Below, in pieces: positions 17,768 to 26,645 of a DNA stretch of 64,000 nt (its first letter is position 1; each line of letters opens with the position of its first letter). The notes below the pieces were generated by a model. The model saw only the letters and a list, made by a program, of their open reading frames with translations, was not told the DNA's origin and made no database searches. Source of the DNA: Glaciecola sp965660625 (GTDB lineage Bacteria; Pseudomonadota; Gammaproteobacteria; Enterobacterales; Alteromonadaceae); NCBI GenBank assembly GCA_965660625.1, contig CBFIAR010000013.1, positions 38,489 through 102,488 of the forward strand. The letters run 5' to 3'. Made by a program: the position numbers and the translations under genes.

Positions 17768-18595
17768 ATGCCCATCAAGCCTCTTGTAAAATTTGCGTCA
17801 AAATCGTTTACTCTTCCAGACACCTGCGTGAACTTGAGGGTTGCCTTAGATGACACGAAAAAAGACTTAACTGACATAGCACAATTAATTTCTGTCGACC
17901 CGTCATTAAGTGCAAAAATACTAAAATTAGCGAACAGTTCCTTGTTCAGATTCCCAAGTCAAATAGAAACAGTGCCAAAGGCACTCAATGTCATTGGTGG
18001 TGAAGCTGCCTATAATATTTCGATTGCAGAAACAGCGAATATTGCTTTTAAAAAGTTCAATTCGTCTTCTATTGACTTTGCAGAGTATTGGCAAAAAGCG
18101 GTGATGTGCGGTGTGATGGCTAAAAGTATTGCTCAACAAACGCAATCACGGGGAAGCGATCGCTTCTTTGTTCTTGGTATATTGCAAGGTTTAAGCGAAC
18201 TCATAGTTGCCAGTAAGTACCCCGAAGCTTATACAAAGTACAAGGATGATCCTGAAATAAACGCGCCTTTGGCGAAGCAGATGAAGCACTTTGGCTTCAC
18301 TTTTCCAGAGTGCAGCGGCCACATTGTTGAGGAATGGAAGCTCCCACAATCACTCTTTATTCCCTTGAAAGGGCTAAAACATCCGTCCATCGGACACATA
18401 AACTTAGAAGAAAGTATCGTTTATATCGCAATGGCCATGTGTGAATGCGAAGGTAAAGATATTAACTTTGACATTCTCCCACAAATTAACCCTCTAGCTA
18501 AAGAGACTGTTGGCTTGAGCGATGAAGATTATGATATGATCACAAACTATTCGCGCATGGAAACTTCTAATATTGCGAACTTGATAAATTCGTAA
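17768..18595 (+). CDS. HDOD domain protein
   Basis: About 275 residues. An HDOD domain (a relative of HD phosphohydrolases without the metal ligands) is seen from LPDTCVNLRVALDDT through ISVDPSLSAKILKLANSSLF to the central helices. Such proteins take part in bacterial signalling and stress or motility control; no partner domain is attached here. The open frame includes an upstream TTG at 17744, but the ATG at 17768 is preferred. It ends 32 bp before the first DUF481 gene. Confidence 0.82.
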   Translation: MPIKPLVKFASKSFTLPDTCVNLRVALDDTKKDLTDIAQLISVDPSLSAKILKLANSSLFRFPSQIETVPKALNVIGGEAAYNISIAETANIAFKKFNSSSIDFAEYWQKAVMCGVMAKSIAQQTQSRGSDRFFVLGILQGLSELIVASKYPEAYTKYKDDPEINAPLAKQMKHFGFTFPECSGHIVEEWKLPQSLFIPLKGLKHPSIGHINLEESIVYIAMAMCECEGKDINFDILPQINPLAKETVGLSDEDYDMITNYSRMETSNIANLINS

Positions 18596-18627
18596 ATTCG
18601 TAAACACTGAATAGCTATACCAACAAC

Positions 18628-19440
18628 ATGTCTAGATTGAAATTACTCACCCCTCTGGGGTGTTTTTGTGTCACCGTTATTTTGTCGTTTCAGGCAACTG
18701 CCTCAAGTGATCTTTTGAAAAAGCTCTATCTGAAAGAAAAAAGACAAAAAGAAAACCCCAAAGAAGTCACGCTGAGCGGTGAGCTTGGTTTATTGACCGC
18801 CAGTGGCAACACCAATACATCCACGTTCAAAGGAGCGCTCATTTCAGAGCATGAACTTCGCCAGTGGAGTAATCGGTATTACAGCGAAATCGTTTATCAG
18901 CAGAATAAAGTTGATGAACAGACGGTTGTCACTGCCCAGCGCTTTTTAGTAAATGCACAGCTAGATTACAAACTGTCCTCCAAAAACAACCGATTGTTTC
19001 TTTACGCTGAATATGATGACAACCGATTTAATGGTTTTCGTTATCAAGCGGCGGTTGCTGCTGGTTGGAGTTCCCACGTTTGGAAAAACGAAGAGAGCCA
19101 ATTGAGATACAGTGTGGGACCTGGCTATTCGTATGCTGAAAGAGAAACCATCGACGAAGAAAATCAAAAGTCGTACGCTACCTTCAATGAAATGATTATA
19201 AGAGCGTCACTTGATTATCGCTTGGAGCTCAATGATGCCGCCAAGTTCAGACAATTTTTCAGCACAGAGGCGGGGCAGGTGACCAATCGCTCACGCTCTG
19301 AAACAACGCTTACGACCAGTATTATTGCATCGTTAGCAATGAAGCTGTCCTTTGTCATGATTTATAATGACAGCACGCTGCAGGTAAATGAAGATTTGAG
19401 CACTGAAACGAGCATTTCATTGGTTTATCAATTTTTTTAA
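18628..19440 (+). CDS. DUF481 family outer-membrane protein (first of tandem pair)
   Basis: 270 residues with an N-terminal signal peptide and the DUF481 (YdiY-like) pattern: LSGELGLLTASGNTNTSTFK at the start, alternating beta strands, and a terminal SISLVYQFF ending in aromatic residues as in outer-membrane barrels. The role of the family is not established. It is paralogous to the next gene (GYSYAER, STEAGQ and LVYQFF recur). No good ribosome site is seen, and a terminator-like hairpin overlaps codons 7-14. Confidence 0.85.
   Translation: MSRLKLLTPLGCFCVTVILSFQATASSDLLKKLYLKEKRQKENPKEVTLSGELGLLTASGNTNTSTFKGALISEHELRQWSNRYYSEIVYQQNKVDEQTVVTAQRFLVNAQLDYKLSSKNNRLFLYAEYDDNRFNGFRYQAAVAAGWSSHVWKNEESQLRYSVGPGYSYAERETIDEENQKSYATFNEMIIRASLDYRLELNDAAKFRQFFSTEAGQVTNRSRSETTLTTSIIASLAMKLSFVMIYNDSTLQVNEDLSTETSISLVYQFF
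18648..18667 (+). terminator. Terminator-like hairpin inside the 5' end of the first DUF481 gene
   Basis: CACCCC and GGGGTG form a stem with a TCT loop followed by five T, all within the first codons of the DUF481 gene. It could terminate the upstream HDOD transcript or attenuate DUF481 expression. Confidence 0.45.
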
Positions 19441-19541
19441 CTTGCCATAATTTTAAATATAGATATGATAATGCCGCGCTAAATGGGGGCTATGCTATTC
19501 GCTGTTTCTAGCCTTCTTCAAAAAATAATATGGAAAAATTT

Positions 19542-20294
19542 ATGAAACTTTCAACTATATCGGCAATTATTGCTCTCGGCCTAGTCGGGTCTGGTGTGCA
19601 GGCTGCAGAAGAACAAACATTTACATTGGATGGTGAACTGGGTTTTATTTTCACCTCTGGTAATACCGAAACTACCTCAGCAAATGCAGCGTTAAATGCC
19701 ACTCAAGAGCTTGAACAGTGGAGCAATGTATTTACCCTTAAAGCACTGTATAAAAAAGACACAGTTGACGGCGTGGATACAACCTCAGCTGATAAGAAGT
19801 TTGCATCTGGTCAAGGTAACTATAAGTTAGAAAACCCGGACCATCGCTTATTTGGCTTTGCTTCGTTCGAAGATGACCGTTTTAGTGAGTTTGATTATCA
19901 AGCGACAATTGCGGCCGGTTGGAACCAAAAACTTTGGAAAGACGACACAAGTAGCTTTCAATACAGTATTGGTCCTGGTTATTCATTTGCCGAACGTTTT
20001 GTGACAGATGCTCAGGGTAGTATAACAACTGAATCCGAAAATGGTGTGGTTGTTCGTGGTGCATTTGCTTATGAATACACTCTTTCAGAAACCGCTAAAT
20101 TCACGCAATCTTTTTCCACAGAAATCGGTCAAGACAATACCAAATCTCGTGCAGAAAGTGCCGTTAGTGCTAAAATCGCGGGTGGTTTATCAATGAAAAT
20201 CGCAGTCAAATTTGACCACAATTCCGACGTGACTGGCGAGCGTGATAACTTAGATACTGAAACTTCAGTTAACTTGGTTTACACCTTCTTCTAA
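19542..20294 (+). CDS. DUF481 family outer-membrane protein (second of tandem pair)
   Basis: About 250 residues from ATG 19542; an upstream ATG at 19530 is possible, but GGA at 19532-19534 is spaced for the later start. A signal peptide ends around VQAAEEQ. The protein shares the DUF481 pattern with its neighbour (GELGFIFTSGNTETTSANAA; terminal NLVYTFF). The pair likely arose by tandem duplication. A strong terminator follows. Confidence 0.87.
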   Translation: MKLSTISAIIALGLVGSGVQAAEEQTFTLDGELGFIFTSGNTETTSANAALNATQELEQWSNVFTLKALYKKDTVDGVDTTSADKKFASGQGNYKLENPDHRLFGFASFEDDRFSEFDYQATIAAGWNQKLWKDDTSSFQYSIGPGYSFAERFVTDAQGSITTESENGVVVRGAFAYEYTLSETAKFTQSFSTEIGQDNTKSRAESAVSAKIAGGLSMKIAVKFDHNSDVTGERDNLDTETSVNLVYTFF

Positions 20295-20315
20295 ACACAA
20301 AGTGAGTGGAAAACT

Positions 20316-20355
20316 AAAGCGCCGTTTTCAGGATGACTGAAAACGGCGCTTTTTC
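20316..20355 (+). terminator. Strong intrinsic terminator after the DUF481 pair
   Basis: AAAGCGCCGTTTTCA and TGAAAACGGCGCTTT form a 15-bp perfect stem with a 7-base loop and a T-run. It may also work on the opposite strand for the convergent DUF1289 gene. Confidence 0.93.
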
Positions 20356-20409
20356 GTTTTAATCGACTGTTTAGCGAGCAAACCCTGTGATATTGAGTCG
20401 CTGGGGAAT

Positions 20410-20622
20410 TCAACCAGTATCATCCAAAGAAACAAAGTACGCGCTTTTGGACGCACTTCGCCGTTGCTCGGTTTGTTCAAGAATGCGCAAGCGCTCTTTC
20501 GTATTTGCGTTACTCCAAGCCAATATCTCGTGTATTGACCGTTTGCACCCCACGCAAATGTCTTGGAGGTCAAGACAGCAGTTCCTAATGCATGGGGAGT
20601 TAACTTCTTTTGTCTGTTTCAT
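20410..20622 (-). CDS. DUF1289 family protein
   Basis: 70 residues with SPCIRNCCLDLQDICVGCKR followed by a conserved W and RLRILEQTEQRR, the DUF1289 layout. Function unknown. It follows serA by 10 bp on the same strand and may be co-transcribed with it. It is only distantly similar to the DUF1289 protein at 17356-17607, so the two are not a recent duplication. Confidence 0.85.
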   Translation of the reverse strand: MKQTKEVNSPCIRNCCLDLQDICVGCKRSIHEILAWSNANTKERLRILEQTEQRRSASKSAYFVSLDDTG

Positions 20623-20632
20623 ATAGGGAAGT

Positions 20633-21862
20633 TTAGTGCAGAAGACGCGTTTTTATCGTCCCTTCAATCGCCTCTAATTGTGCGAAGGCATCGTCCGCTC
20701 TGTCGGCTTCAACGTCGATGACAACATAACCCACTTCTTCAATAGTCTGCAAATATTGAGCTGCAATATTAATATTGTGATCTGCAAAAGCTTGGTTAAT
20801 TTGGGTCATTACACCCGGGCGGTTAAGGTGTATATGTAATAAGCGAGAGCGATTGACATGCGACGGTAAGGATACTTCTGGGAAGTTGACCGCTGATAGG
20901 GTTGAACCATTGTCACTGTACTTTGCCAACTTACCAGCCACTTCAATACCAATGTTTTGCTGTGCCTCTTGGGTGCTTCCTCCAACATGAGGCGTCAATA
21001 TGACGTTGTCAAAAGCACGCAGTGGTGATTCAAATTCTTCGCTGTTCGATTTCGGCTCGATAGGGAATACATCAATAGCTGCACCATTTAACTTGCCCGA
21101 TTCAAGTGCGTCTACTAAAGCGTCGATATCAATGACGGTTCCGCGTGCGGCATTGATCAAAATAGAACCTTGTTTCATTTGCGATAGTTCTTTGGCGCCA
21201 ATCATGTTTTGAGTATGTGCGGTTTCTGGAACGTGCAGACTCACAATATCCGAGGTATTAAGTAGTTGCTTTAAAGACTTAAGTTGAATTGAATTGCCCA
21301 ATACTAGCTTATCTTCAATGTCATAAAATTGCACGCGCATCCCTAAGTGTTCGGCGAGAATACTCAGCTGCGTACCAATATGACCATAGCCAATGATACC
21401 TAAAGTCTTGCCTCGCGCCTCATATGAACCAACTGCAGACTTATCCCATTCACCTCGATGCGCCTTTGCATTTTTAGCTGGAATGCCTCGCAGCAAGATA
21501 ATGATTTGACCTAATACCAATTCAGCAACCGAACGTGTATTGGAAAAGGGAGCATTAAATACGGGAATGCCACGTATTAATGTTGCCTTTAAATCAACTT
21601 GGTTTGTACCGATACAGAAACAACCTACCGCGACTAATTTGTTAGCTGAAGCAATCACTTTCTCATTGAGCTGTGTTCTGGAGCGAATACCAATGAAGTG
21701 AACATTTTTGATTTTCTTAATAAGTTCGTCTTCAGGAAGCGAAGTTTTTAAGGTTTCGATATTGGTGTAACCATTGGCTTTTAAAGTTTCAACGGTACTA
21801 GGATGTAAACCCTCAAGTAACAGGATTTTGATTTTTTCTTTAGGGAGCGAGACTTTAGTCAT
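20633..21862 (-). CDS. serA: D-3-phosphoglycerate dehydrogenase
   Basis: 409 residues, the E. coli-type SerA with a C-terminal ACT domain (RPGVMTQINQAFADHNINIA), which binds serine for feedback inhibition. The NAD-binding motif is GKTLGIIGYGHIGTQL, and the catalytic region includes NAARGTVIDIDAL and LTPHVGGSTQEAQ. It oxidises 3-phosphoglycerate in the first step of serine synthesis. A tandem MetJ-like site lies 37 bp upstream of the start, and rpiA precedes it on the same strand. Confidence 0.97.
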   Translation of the reverse strand: MTKVSLPKEKIKILLLEGLHPSTVETLKANGYTNIETLKTSLPEDELIKKIKNVHFIGIRSRTQLNEKVIASANKLVAVGCFCIGTNQVDLKATLIRGIPVFNAPFSNTRSVAELVLGQIIILLRGIPAKNAKAHRGEWDKSAVGSYEARGKTLGIIGYGHIGTQLSILAEHLGMRVQFYDIEDKLVLGNSIQLKSLKQLLNTSDIVSLHVPETAHTQNMIGAKELSQMKQGSILINAARGTVIDIDALVDALESGKLNGAAIDVFPIEPKSNSEEFESPLRAFDNVILTPHVGGSTQEAQQNIGIEVAGKLAKYSDNGSTLSAVNFPEVSLPSHVNRSRLLHIHLNRPGVMTQINQAFADHNINIAAQYLQTIEEVGYVVIDVEADRADDAFAQLEAIEGTIKTRLLH

Positions 21863-21898
21863 TGAACGAAAACCTTAACACGTAATTGGAATATAATC

Positions 21899-21914
21899 AG
21901 ACATCTAGACGTCT
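21899..21914. promoter_or_regulatory. Tandem MetJ-type boxes upstream of serA
   Basis: AGACATCT followed directly by AGACGTCT: two adjacent 8-bp met boxes matching the AGACGTCT consensus at 7/8 and 8/8. They lie in the rpiA-serA gap, 37-52 bp before the serA start. MetJ needs at least two adjacent boxes, so the site is of the minimal functional size. Serine feeds one-carbon units and sulfur amino acid synthesis, which would make MetJ control plausible. Confidence 0.55.
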
Positions 21915-21973
21915 GTTTTCTGCCCTAATATAGCAAATTAAAAGCAAGCTGCACAGTGTTTATTCACGCATTG

Positions 21974-22627
21974 TTAACTCTTTACCACGCCTTGCTCTGT
22001 TCCGCAAAGAACAATGTCGGCGCCGCGAGCAGCGAATAGACCGTTAGTCACAACACCGACGATGTTGTTTAACTGCGTTTCTAGTTCAACGGGATTTACT
22101 ATGTCTAAATTGTGCACGTCAAGAATGATATTGCCATTGTCTGTCACAACACCTTGGCGATAAGCGGGGTCGCCGCCTAATTTAACAATTTCCCGAGCAA
22201 CATAAGAACGCGCCATAGGTATCACCTCAACAGGAAGAGGGAAGCGGCCTAAGATTGGTACGTGCTTGGTGTCGTCAATGATACATATAAATTTTTTCGC
22301 GACCGCAGCAACAATTTTTTCACGTGTTAACGCTGCTCCACCGCCTTTGATCATATGCTTATGTTGAGTAATTTCATCTGCACCGTCCACATAAATGTCG
22401 AGGTCGTCTACTGAATTTAAATCAAATACCTCAATACCGAGTTTTGTTAATCTTTCAGTAGACGCATTTGAGCTAGAGACGGCCCCGGCAATGTCATTCT
22501 TTTTGCTTGCAAGTGCATCAATAAAAAAGTTAACCGTTGAGCCTGTTCCAACGCCAACAATGGTGCCAGGTTGCACAAATGCGAGGGCAGCTTGCGCAGC
22601 TGCTTTTTTCTTCTGATTTTGGTCCAT
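21974..22627 (-). CDS. rpiA: Ribose-5-phosphate isomerase A
   Basis: About 217 residues with family motifs VGVGTGSTVNFFIDAL, DLDIYVDGADEI and MIKGGGAALTREKIVA. It interconverts ribose 5-phosphate and ribulose 5-phosphate. The ATG at 22627 has a well-spaced AAGGAT site; the open frame begins at a TTG six bases earlier. It lies between fau and serA, downstream of ribokinase and nucleoside hydrolase genes that would supply ribose 5-phosphate. Confidence 0.96.
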   Translation of the reverse strand: MDQNQKKKAAAQAALAFVQPGTIVGVGTGSTVNFFIDALASKKNDIAGAVSSSNASTERLTKLGIEVFDLNSVDDLDIYVDGADEITQHKHMIKGGGAALTREKIVAAVAKKFICIIDDTKHVPILGRFPLPVEVIPMARSYVAREIVKLGGDPAYRQGVVTDNGNIILDVHNLDIVNPVELETQLNNIVGVVTNGLFAARGADIVLCGTEQGVVKS

Positions 22628-22734
22628 TTCCAATATCCTTGTGTTGTCATCGCAACAATTATGCGTTGCATCTAAATAAAAAGCTTGGTTACTTGCGTTG
22701 AATTTAGTCTTAAACGTTCTCTAATACAAAGGGT

Positions 22735-23391
22735 TTACGAAAAAGAGTAAAGTTTACTTGATGTGAGTATGTAAGGCAGTGCAATATCCCAAGTTTCTGT
22801 GGGTAAAGTGGACGCTAATTGAAATTCATGAGCGAGTCCAGCGACAGTAGCTTGGTGTTTCATGCTTCTATTCTGTAAGGCAAGCAAGGTACGATCGTAA
22901 AAACCTCCGCCCATGCCCAGTCTGTTTCCGCTTGAGTCAAATGCGACCAGCGGTGTTAATACCAATTGAAGCTTGTCTAATGGACACACATAGCGGACAT
23001 CTAGTGTCGGCTCTAAAATACCAAACTGATTATTACGCATTTGAGTATCTGGACTTAAAGCTTGAAACAACAAATGGCCTTTACAAAAAGGGTGCAAAAT
23101 GGGAACGAAGACATTGCGCTGTAATGACCACAAGTGTTCAATCAGGGGCTGGGTGTCTATTTCGCCATTAAATGCTAGATACAATGCCACATTTTGTGCA
23201 CTCTGAAATACTGACTGCTGTTTAAATTGAAAGACCAGTTGCTGTGCTACTTTTTTTTGCTGTGCTGTTGAAAGCGCCAAACGTTTATTGCGGAACGTTT
23301 GGCGTAGGTCTTTTCTCATTTTAGCGTTTTGCGTTTGTATACTCATCGCAGGCGTGGACATATCACGGGTTTCATTAGCCAAGATTGACAC
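22735..23391 (-). CDS. fau: 5-formyltetrahydrofolate cyclo-ligase
   Basis: Up to 218 residues. The family motif GMGGGFYDRTL near residue 160 and the TPLVAFDSSGNRLG block identify it. The enzyme converts 5-formyl-THF to 5,10-methenyl-THF using ATP. In many gammaproteobacteria fau follows the 6S RNA gene directly; here rbsK and a nucleoside hydrolase gene stand between. The start is uncertain: a GTG at 23391 with a very close GAGGGG, or internal ATGs at 23361 or 23346, since the conserved part begins near MRKDLRQTFRNKR. Confidence 0.92.
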   Translation of the reverse strand: MSILANETRDMSTPAMSIQTQNAKMRKDLRQTFRNKRLALSTAQQKKVAQQLVFQFKQQSVFQSAQNVALYLAFNGEIDTQPLIEHLWSLQRNVFVPILHPFCKGHLLFQALSPDTQMRNNQFGILEPTLDVRYVCPLDKLQLVLTPLVAFDSSGNRLGMGGGFYDRTLLALQNRSMKHQATVAGLAHEFQLASTLPTETWDIALPYILTSSKLYSFS

Positions 23392-23397
23392 ACCCCT

Positions 23398-24339
23398 CTA
23401 TAGAGCGTAGCGGTTAATAAACAGTTCGGTGAGTCGAGGATGATTAACCTTTGTGGCAAAGTTGACGCTTGAGGCTTCCAACCAATCGGGACTCGCTGTT
23501 GTTCCGTAAGGCGCAAAGCTAGTTTGTCCTTGATTCAATTTATCAGTAGAGACGCGAACATTGCCTGCGGTCATTTCAAATAATGTCGGGTCAATAATAT
23601 ACGCTAATGGAAATGCATCGTGGAAATAGCATTGTTCTGTTTCTTTACCTTGAGAATAAAACTCGGTGTAGAATTTCGCTGCTTTTTTTACAAACCCACC
23701 GAGTGTTGGATTTTTCTCCGCTAATATCGTTGTAAAATTTGGTTGGAATGGCAGGTCGTAAGTCACATCTAAACCAAACATGTTGACTTCCCAATCTGCA
23801 GCTAAAACGATTTCGGCAGCGTAAGCATCATTCCAGATATTTGCTTCTGCGACAGGGGTAACATTTCCTGGGACAAACGCTGCACCACCCATGATGTTTA
23901 CGCTTTTTATGAGTGTGGGCAAGTTTGGATCCAAACGCAGCGCTAACGCTAAATTACCTAAAGGTCCAACAGCAACAAGGGTGATTTCACCTGGATGTTT
24001 ACGCGCCATCTCGACGATGAATTCAGCGGAACTGCGCGGATCGATTTTACCTACAGGAGCAGGATGATTAATATTGCCAAAACCATCATCACCGTGCACA
24101 AAATGTGCATACTTCGATTCAGGTCCTACCCATGGCATTGCTACGCCCCTGCATACTGGAATATTCACTTTAGCAAGTTCGCAAAGACTGAGTCCGTTTT
24201 GTGCCGCCATAGATACAGGTACGTTGCCGAAAACAGTGGTTAGACCGAGCACTTCTATATCGGGTGACTGGAACGCAAAAAATATCGCCATTGCGTCATC
24301 AATACCCGGATCCGTATCCAATATAATCTTATGTGTCAT
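23398..24339 (-). CDS. Nucleoside hydrolase (IunH/RihA family)
   Basis: About 313 residues from ATG 24339. The calcium and ribose site motif KIILDTDPGIDDAMAI is at the N terminus, and EANIWNDAYAAEIV and the late FHDAFPLAYIID block are present. The enzyme splits ribonucleosides into base and ribose. It lies between rbsK and fau, so ribose released here could be phosphorylated by RbsK. Pyrimidine or purine preference cannot be told from sequence. Confidence 0.92.
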   Translation of the reverse strand: MTHKIILDTDPGIDDAMAIFFAFQSPDIEVLGLTTVFGNVPVSMAAQNGLSLCELAKVNIPVCRGVAMPWVGPESKYAHFVHGDDGFGNINHPAPVGKIDPRSSAEFIVEMARKHPGEITLVAVGPLGNLALALRLDPNLPTLIKSVNIMGGAAFVPGNVTPVAEANIWNDAYAAEIVLAADWEVNMFGLDVTYDLPFQPNFTTILAEKNPTLGGFVKKAAKFYTEFYSQGKETEQCYFHDAFPLAYIIDPTLFEMTAGNVRVSTDKLNQGQTSFAPYGTTASPDWLEASSVNFATKVNHPRLTELFINRYAL

Positions 24340-24426
24340 AGTTGTCTCTTTTCTCATTTGAAGCATATTTGCTGACCGCAAATAACTACTTTTTATTATA
24401 AATATTCAACCGGTAATGAAGAATAC

Positions 24427-25320
24427 CTAGTGTGTTTGTAAAAAAGCAATGACTTCGTCAGCGCTGGGAATGGAGGGTGCAGCGCCTGCTTTCATAACGG
24501 CCAATGCTGATGCCGCACATGCGTATTTTAATACTTCAGCGATGCTTTTATTTGCTTGATAAGCCGCTAAGAAAAAGCCGATAAAGGTATCTCCTGCTGC
24601 TGTGGTATCGACGGCTTTGACGTTAAATGCCGCACAGAATTCTTCGTTGTCGGCTTCAAAAAACCACACTCCGGCTTTGCCTAATGTGAGAACAACCTTG
24701 GTATTTGGATAGGTAGTTTTAAGCGAGCGTTTAATTGCTTCGAGATTATTTTCTCCAGTGAGTTGTTCAGCCTCAATCTCGTTGACTACCAGCAGCGTTA
24801 ACTTGTCTAGCGGAAGTTGTTTGACCGATTCAGTCATTGGTGCTGGATTAAAGGCAATACGTAATTGACGCGTGTGCGCTTCTGTGATGATTTTATCAAT
24901 GGCGTTGGTTTCGTTTTGTATCAAGACCCAATCGTTGGGCTTGGCGGTGGCTAATGCGCTAGCAATATGATCATCACTGATACACTGATTAGCACCACCG
25001 AACAAAATAATACTGTTTTGGGCATCTGGGGTAACTTGAATAATGGCGTGTCCGGAAGCAACGTCACTCATTTCACGTATGAAATCACAATTAACACTAG
25101 CGTCTTTCATTTGTGCAATGAAACCGCTGTCAGCGATGCCGACCGCGCCAACGTGAAAAACCTGGTTATTCGCTTTGGCTAGCGCAACGGACTGGTTTGC
25201 TCCCTTGCCGCCCAAGAGAGTTTGGTAACTGCTTGATGACAGCGTTTCGCCTGGTTGGACGAAATGAGGAACAGAATACACGTGGTCAATATTGATTGAC
25301 CCAAAGTTAAAAACCGCCAT
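24427..25320 (-). CDS. rbsK: Ribokinase (PfkB family)
   Basis: 297 residues with PfkB signatures LLGGKGANQSVALAKA near residues 30-45 and VDTTAAGDTFIGFFLA near residues 240-255, where the Asp is the catalytic base. It phosphorylates ribose to ribose 5-phosphate. The gene precedes the nucleoside hydrolase on the same strand and follows the 6S RNA gene. Another carbohydrate kinase of the family is possible, but nucleoside hydrolase and rpiA nearby support ribose. Confidence 0.88.
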   Translation of the reverse strand: MAVFNFGSINIDHVYSVPHFVQPGETLSSSSYQTLLGGKGANQSVALAKANNQVFHVGAVGIADSGFIAQMKDASVNCDFIREMSDVASGHAIIQVTPDAQNSIILFGGANQCISDDHIASALATAKPNDWVLIQNETNAIDKIITEAHTRQLRIAFNPAPMTESVKQLPLDKLTLLVVNEIEAEQLTGENNLEAIKRSLKTTYPNTKVVLTLGKAGVWFFEADNEEFCAAFNVKAVDTTAAGDTFIGFFLAAYQANKSIAEVLKYACAASALAVMKAGAAPSIPSADEVIAFLQTH

Positions 25321-25414
25321 GGTTATGCCTTGTGGTTACGCCTTGGCATTATGCGCCTCAGTTTTTACACTGAGTAAAAGCAAGGCCTTGTAGAAAAATA
25401 TTGAATATAAAATG

Positions 25415-25600
25415 GTGCTTCCCAAAATGCCGCCGTACACTTTTCGTCCGTGTGCCGACAAGGACACGGTGGAGGTATCTACATTACCGCAGGTTTCTCG
25501 ATACGGGTCGAGCTTACGCAATAGTAATAGTGTCAACTTCCGAAGTTTTAAGCATCGGCCAGGAACATGAAATGCACTCGCAAACATTCCAGGAAGCATT
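25415..25600 (-). ncRNA. ssrS: 6S RNA
   Basis: On the minus strand this stretch reads as a 6S RNA. The 5' end TGCTTCCTGGAATG pairs over 14 bp (with GU) to the 3' end CATTTTGGGAAGCA, and GTGCATTT then pairs with AAGTGTAC. GTTCCTGGCCGATGC and GGCGGCATTTTGGG match the conserved 6S segments. The length of about 186 nt equals that of E. coli. 6S RNA binds sigma-70 RNA polymerase in stationary phase. Position between ygfB and rbsK-fau matches the usual zapA-ssrS-fau order, although zapA itself is not here. Confidence 0.9.
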
Positions 25601-25639
25601 GGACCCTGCAAATTTCGCTAGGGGGTGTTGATACTACAT

Positions 25640-25964
25640 GAAACGACAGAATGAATGAAGTGTTTCTCAGAACAGTTTGCTGTAGCCGCTGATTTACAGG
25701 TGCTTGAAAACCAAAAAATTAGCGATAAAATTGAATGACAGAGCCACTATTTTTAAAGTGTTAATTTTTAAGTTGTTGAATTTATTTATTTTAAAGTTTC
25801 GCTGTGGGTATTTACAAATGTACCCACTCATTATTTGTTATACGTGCTTACGTGTCTTTTTTATCTCTCACTCCTGCCAATGCAAAAGCCTAAAAAGTCG
25901 ACGATGATTCCACTTTGATTGCCTATTTGATAGGATAGACGCTTATTGATGAAAGGATATATTC
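25640..25964. other. AT-rich intergenic stretch without a gene
   Basis: Between 6S RNA and ygfB no coding frame is convincing. In related genomes zapA would lie here on the minus strand; no ZapA-like frame is found. It should hold the divergent promoters of ssrS and ygfB. Confidence 0.6.
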
Positions 25965-26534
25965 GTGCAAAAGACGACTACCAGTTACGAAACTTTTTCT
26001 ACCATGCTCTCACAAGAAAACATCATTGTTGATGCGGCTGAAGTGCAAGGTATCTTATGCGGTATGTTAGCAGGTGGGATGACTGCCGATGATCAGACTT
26101 GGATCGAAGCCTTGAGTGACGTTATCAACCAAGGTGATGGCTTTAGTGATAAAGCTAAAATTCAAATAGTGGCTTTATTTAACGAAATTTGTCAGCAATA
26201 TGTTGATCCTGAATTTGCGCTCACACTCTGCCTTCCGGATGATGCGTCGCCAATTAATGACCGTGGTGCTGCCTTACTGCATTGGGTACAGGGGTTTCTG
26301 TTAGGGTTCGGTCTGCATCAAGCTGATTTAACAGCCTGCTCTGCTGATGTAAAAGAAGGGCTAGAGGATTTTATCGAGATTGCGCGTATGGACGAAGAAA
26401 TGAATGATGACGAAGAATCAGAGCAAGCGCTATTTGAAGTGATCGAATACCTTCGCATTACAGCTATGCTTTGCTTCACTGAACTGGGTAAATCGCCCCT
26501 AGAATCAGATAATGTGACCAATTCGGTACATTGA
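25965..26534 (+). CDS. ygfB: UPF0149 family protein YgfB
   Basis: 189 residues of the UPF0149/YgfB family, an acidic helical protein; VQGILCGMLAGGM near the N terminus and LLHWVQGFLLGFGL in the middle are typical. The GTG start at 25965 has a GAAAGGAT site. In Pseudomonas a YgfB homologue affects ampD expression and beta-lactam resistance, but the general role is unclear. It heads the ygfB-pepP-ubiI string. Confidence 0.92.
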   Translation: MQKTTTSYETFSTMLSQENIIVDAAEVQGILCGMLAGGMTADDQTWIEALSDVINQGDGFSDKAKIQIVALFNEICQQYVDPEFALTLCLPDDASPINDRGAALLHWVQGFLLGFGLHQADLTACSADVKEGLEDFIEIARMDEEMNDDEESEQALFEVIEYLRITAMLCFTELGKSPLESDNVTNSVH

Positions 26535-26645
26535 CCGTATAAGCAATATACAATAAGAGTCAGCGAACAAGCATCCAGTTCTAGGCCATGGTTGCTCTCA
26601 TCAAGGTTTATTTTGAAAGATTACGCAAAGGAATATCGTTAAAAA

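Noticed and set aside
25336..25611. 91-codon minus-strand frame over the 6S RNA.
   Set aside because: Composition is not protein-like and the region is explained by the 6S RNA fold.
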